Positions 58,557 to 64,000 of a stretch of DNA of 64,000 nucleotides are shown in pieces. Under the pieces are notes generated by a model. The model searched no databases. It had not been told where the DNA came from and saw only the letters and a list, made by a program, of their open reading frames with translations. Every line of letters begins with the position of its first letter. The first letter of the stretch is position 1. Both the position numbers and the translations under genes were made by a program. Source of the stretch: Pilaira anomala (lineage: Eukaryota > Mucoromycota > Mucoromycetes > Mucorales > Mucoraceae). Location of the stretch: contig JAIXMQ010000013.1 in the NCBI GenBank assembly GCA_025716855.1, positions 434,001 to 498,000 on the forward strand. Reading direction: 5' to 3'.

Positions 58557-59516
58557 CTATGTAGTAGTAGTAGTAGTAGTAGCAATCGGTCTTTTGTTGT
58601 ATCTTCTTCTTCTTCGAACGACCGTGGTTGGTTCATCAGCCGAGTTTAATACGGATAAATCTATTACTCGAAAAAAAAAAATTTAGAAAGAGGAAGTTTG
58701 TGTGATAGATTCTTGTATTTACCTTTATTATAAAAATAGCTCATTCTAGATCTCTTCTTCTTTTTTATAGCAGGAATTGGGTCTTCTTCCATACGTTGTT
58801 CAGTATGATGAGGATGAATTGTATCTAATATTTGAGGTAACAATCTTCTTCTGGCATTAATGAACCAGTTACTAATTTGATTTAAAGTTAAACCCGTTTT
58901 ATCTTTTAGTCTTGTTTTTTCCACTTCGGTTGGATATGGATTACGACAATGATCAATTAACCATTGCTTTAACACGGCTGTCACAATCTTTGGTAGATTT
59001 CCTCTTCTTTTTCTAGTAATGATTGTAGTAGGTACAGGTGTAGAAGAAGAAGAGCAAGAAGAACTTGTACTCATGATTGAACTATTATTATCAGATTCAT
59101 CATCCTCCTCCTCATCATCATCATCATCTTCTTCTTCTACTGCTGCTACTTCATTATTCTCATCTTGTTGTTTCCTTTTTAAAACAGGTTTTAAAGTTGA
59201 ATAATGCTTAGCTTTTTCGAGTGGTGGAGTTTTTGGACTTTGACAAGGTCTGGTACTTTGAATAATATCGTACCACGCTTTTCCATTTGATTCTAGCATG
59301 AGACCCACTTTTTGTTTCTTTTTTTGAATAAGCGGAGTATAGTATGGATCTCCATAAGGAATATGAATACGATGTGTAACACCCGATGGGTCCGAACTAT
59401 ATGAATGGTCATGAAATAAGATGACAGGTTTAAATACACGATGCTAAAAAGAGGAAGAATATGTTAAAAAAAAAAAGAAGAGAGAGAGCACGTATATATT
59501 ATATACTTGCCGTCAT
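58557..59516 (-). CDS. TALE homeodomain transcription factor
   Basis: Two main exons, plus a likely tiny first exon. The large exon starts with HRVFKPVILFHDHSYSSDPS, includes HIPYGDPYYTPLI and a Glu/Asp run, then the homeodomain RRGNLPKIVTAVLKQWLIDH, CRNPYPTEVEKTRLKDKTGL, TLNQISNWFINARRRLLPQI. The NPYP loop and WFINARRR helix 3 identify the three-residue-loop (TALE) class. The last exon joins in frame (NKV|IDLSVLNSADEPTTV) and ends in a Thr run (the TAG at 58557-58559). The first exon is uncertain: ATGACG is followed by GCAAGT at 59516-59505, and only a GC donor keeps phase 0. TALE factors regulate development and mating in fungi. Confidence 0.8.
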
Positions 59517-60703
59517 TCTTTCTATATGTATGTGTATAGAGATATTTATCAAGTGAAAAGAGAGTTTTTTTTTTTTATATGTAAAAAGAAAAAGAGAAAA
59601 GAAAGTAATAAAAAAAAAAATTGACTTCTTTTTCTATTTAAATAAGGGTTTTTATATAATAATAATAAAAAAAGGGGCTATGCATAAAAGAAATATTATA
59701 GATAGATGTAACAGTTTGTTTATTTTATTTGTTATGATTTGTTATCATCACCAAAGAAAAATGTATAATGTAATCAAAACTCGAATTAAAACAGATGACA
59801 CTTCCTTTAAAAAAAAAAAAAAAAAAAACGCCTTTTTTACTCTTAGTATATATAAGCAATTCTCTATTTTTTTTTTATTTATTAATGAAAAAGGAGGTTT
59901 CAAGAATAAGGAGAAGACAAAAAAAAAAAAAAAAGTATAAAAAAGAGAAAAGTGATAGTCTGTAGAGTGTATAAATACTAATAATACATCACAAAAAATG
60001 CATCATTCTTCTTATTTTCATCGTTTCAGCTGCATCTACTAACAATGCACAGCACATACATCTTAATCACCATGATAAACATATAATGTAACTAAAATAA
60101 GCATACCTGTCATCGACCTTGAAAACATAACCAGTCAAAAACTACATCTTTTTTTTTTTTTTTTTTTATATCTAATAATTTCAATTGATATATTACCTCA
60201 ACCTGTTTTTATATATATTAGTTTGCATTTGTTTACCGGTTTTTTTTTTATATGTATATATACATGATGTAAGTTAGTTACCCTTTTTTTTTTTGTTTCT
60301 CCACATTTTGTAACTTTTTTTTTCTTTTTTTTCCCTTAAAATAGACAACACATACCGATCATATTCCATGTATATTATTTTGAAAACTAAAATTGACAGT
60401 TGTGTAATATTTTTAGATGACATTTGATGCAAATCATTGCAAGTGACTGATTTATTTATTCTAATCTTGTCTTGGTGCTTTCTTTTATAAATTATGCATA
60501 ACAACAACAAGTATGAAATATTCTCGGGCATCCGAGAAGATTTGTCACTTTTTGACATTTTATAAAACCATTTCAAACCCCGTTATTCTTTTTTTTAACT
60601 ACGTCATGAAAAAAAAGTGAAAATTTTCTCTCTCTCTCTCTCTCTCGCTTTTTCGACGCGTTTTCTTTTTTTTTTATTACCAAATATAAAAACTTCAAAT
60701 AAA
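59517..60703. other. Divergent intergenic region
   Basis: This 1.19-kb AT-rich spacer has A- and T-runs, GA-rich and CT-rich leader sequence (60627-60650) before the BuGZ start. No gene was recognised; frames here are low complexity. Confidence 0.55.
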
Positions 60704-61746
60704 ATGGGTAAAAAAAGAAAGTCAAAGCCTATGAGACCATGGTGTTGGTATTGTGAAAAAGATTTTGAAGACGATAAAGTGCTTGTCACTCATCAAAGAG
60801 TAAATTAAAGATTTTCTTTCAGTATATACTTTTTTATATTCTGACGCTTTGAGTAGGCAAAACATTTTAAATGTGAAGAATGTAACAAGAAACTAAGTAA
60901 GTTGATTATAAATAATGACAACCTTATTTTTAATATTGACGAAAAAAGTATATTTTTTTTTTAATCATGAGAATAGCTACTGCAGGTGGTATGGTAGTTC
61001 ATTCACAACAAGTGCACAAGATCAATATTTATAAGTAATGAATCACTTTAATCAAAAAAAAAAAAAAGAAAATTTTCTCTAATATTTTTTTTTTTTTTTT
61101 TTTTTCGTCGGCATTAGAGTACCAAATGCTATACCAGGAAGAGATAATTTAGATGTCGAGATCTTTGGTATGGAAGGTATACCAGAACAAGATATGATTG
61201 ATCATGAACTTCGAATTCAAGCAAACAATCAAAATGGTAATAAAAAGGCAAAATCGACCGGGACAGGACAGTATGGAGAATTATCACTTGAGCAATTACA
61301 ACAACAATTAGCTGCTCATAAAGCTGCTGCAAGTGCACCTAGTAACACTGTACCCTCTACATTGACAGCAGCAGCAGGATCAACTATAACACCCGCAGTA
61401 TCTGCAACAGCAGTTGTACCACCTATAGCTTATCCACCTCCACCTCCACCACCTGTCGTAGCTCAAACAGCACCTTATTATGGATACGTTCAACCTACAC
61501 CTGGATATGCTGGGTATCAAGCTGCTTATAATAATCAATATTATCCACCACCACAACCTTCTGGATACCCATCACAATCATTTGGATATAATAGTAATAG
61601 ACCACCAACTGGGTAAGTATTGATTTTTTTTTTTTTGAAATAAGGGAAATTAGGACGATTTTTTTTTTCAAGGTAAATAAAAACCATTAATAAAATAAAA
61701 CTAAACAGTAAATTTTGAATAGGATGGTTCCACCAATACCACCACC

Positions 61747-61795
<49 letters not shown>

Positions 61796-62161
61796 GCATG
61801 GGGATATCAACCTTATACAGCAGCACCCGTACCAACACCACCAGTACAACAATCAGCAGCAGCAGCACCACCACCACCACCACAAATGAATAATGTACCA
61901 GTTGCTATGCCAGCGAAAGTCCAACCTGTTTCTACAGGTACACCTCTATCTATTTCTGTAGATATCACACCTCCACCACAAAGAGTATCTAGTCCACCTA
62001 CAGCACCTGTAAAATCTCCTTCACTATCTCCTTCATCGTCTAACCCAGCTCCAGAACGAACAGATAAACCTCATACAGGAAAGAAGAAGGCATCAAAAGT
62101 TATTTTAATTTATAACAATAATGAAATTTCACCGGTACAACACTTTTTTTTTTTTTTAAAG

Positions 62162-62214
<53 letters not shown>

Positions 62215-62306
62215 CATGCAATAAAAAAAAGTACTCATCATTTTTTCTTCTTTATCTGTAGGAGGAACAACGTGCGCTTTTGGATGAACACAGAGTTTTG
62301 CATTAA
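60704..62306 (+). CDS. BuGZ/ZNF207-type zinc-finger protein
   Basis: BuGZ binds and stabilises Bub3 at kinetochores and spindle microtubules in animals; Arabidopsis SUF4 is related. About six exons. The N-terminus MGKKRKSKPMRPWCWYCEKD has the first C2H2-type finger (CWYC...H), then FKCEECNKKL and TTAGGMVVHSQQVHK (second finger), and VPNAIPGRDNLDVEIFGMEG then IPEQDM, the family signature. A long low-complexity Pro/Gln/Ala/Tyr region follows, with a Gln run (61747-61795). The last two exons encode KKKASKVILIYNNNEISP and EEQRALLDEHRVLH, which resemble the GLEBS Bub3-binding motif with the paired Glu. The phase of each join is consistent. A 44-base T-run lies in the last intron. Confidence 0.9.
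62166..62209. repeat. 44-base T-run in intron
   Basis: Uninterrupted T-run within the last intron of the BuGZ gene, upstream of the acceptor at 62261. Confidence 0.9.
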
Positions 62307-62630
62307 AAATTATTTTTTTAAAAAAATATATATATAAAAAGTGTCCATCTCTGGTAAGAAAATAAATAAATAAATTCCTTTTTTTTTTTAAATAAAACAA
62401 TGACGAAAAAAATGTTGTTAAAAGAGCAAAATAAAAATAGAGTAATACGTCTTGTGTGTAACAATTTCTTTTATTTTACCCCTTAAGCTTTTTTTTTTTT
62501 TTTCGTCACGTTTATTTTTCTGGCAATAAAAAAAGAAGCATACACAAGAAAAACTTTTCCTTCTCTTTTTTATTTTTATTTTTTTTTCCTTCTCTTTTTT
62601 ATTTTATTTTTTTACTTACTATAATAAATT
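62307..62630. other. Intergenic region
   Basis: This 324-bp spacer consists of T-rich, CT-rich sequence with TTTTTTATTTT repeats just before the kinase start. Nothing else was recognised. Confidence 0.6.

Positions 62631-64000
<1,370 letters not shown>

Overview
This window is nuclear DNA of a fungus, most likely an early-diverging one of the Mucoromycota (Mucorales-like). It is AT-rich, with gene-dense stretches whose genes are cut by short introns (about 50-90 bp, GT...AG, often with long T-runs). The proteins are fungal-type (Tom40, Zds1, Sok1/TCP11, Grr1-like, Cdc10-like septin, GPI10). An O-GlcNAc transferase, an animal/plant-type BuGZ/ZNF207 protein and a 4E-BP-like protein sit beside them, a mixture typical of early-diverging fungi and not of yeasts. 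Exons were joined by reading both strands, choosing splice sites that keep frame and family motifs. The species call is an inference.

Layout. 1-5.7 kb: TOM40 (cut by the window start), mitochondrial asparaginyl-tRNA synthetase and a PP2A B56 subunit. 5.7-7.8 kb: gene-poor, with nested inverted repeats and an LTR-like patch. 7.8-14.4 kb: a 3-hydroxyacyl-CoA dehydrogenase, a Puf1/Jsn1-type RRM-Pumilio protein and the GPI mannosyltransferase PIG-B/GPI10. 14.6-19.7 kb: a large O-GlcNAc transferase and a leucine-rich-repeat protein. 20-23 kb: two uncharacterised phospho-site-rich proteins, tail to tail. 24.8-29.9 kb: an HSL-type esterase, a 4E-BP-like protein, a WDR89-like protein and a PHD-finger protein. 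32-33.4 kb: a Cdc10-like septin. 36.6-42 kb: a four-finger C2H2 factor, a coiled-coil protein and a Sok1/TCP11 protein. 43-47 kb: a TruB/Pus4 pseudouridine synthase, an F-box/LRR protein and Zds1. 47.6-53.7 kb: nicotinate phosphoribosyltransferase, a hotdog thioesterase, a TFIIIC WD40 subunit, a helical repeat protein and a small zinc-ribbon-like protein. 54.9-64 kb: a WBP11-like splicing protein, a CBM21 phosphatase-targeting subunit, a TALE homeodomain protein, a BuGZ/ZNF207 protein and a Kin4-type kinase (cut by the window end).

The genes are independent eukaryotic transcription units; there are no operons. Several encode cell-cycle or phosphatase-signalling proteins (PP2A-B56, Zds1, Kin4-like kinase, septin, BuGZ, PP1-targeting subunit), but their proximity may be chance. 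The most notable points are a GC-AG intron in the TFIIIC subunit gene, a canonical eIF4E-binding motif in a small protein, a twice-repeated C-x2-H-x5-C-x2-C module in a small protein, UVR-like helical hairpins in a coiled-coil protein, and unexplained inverted-repeat clusters at 7.2-7.7 kb and 24.2-24.35 kb. No tRNA, rRNA, CRISPR array or intact transposon was found.
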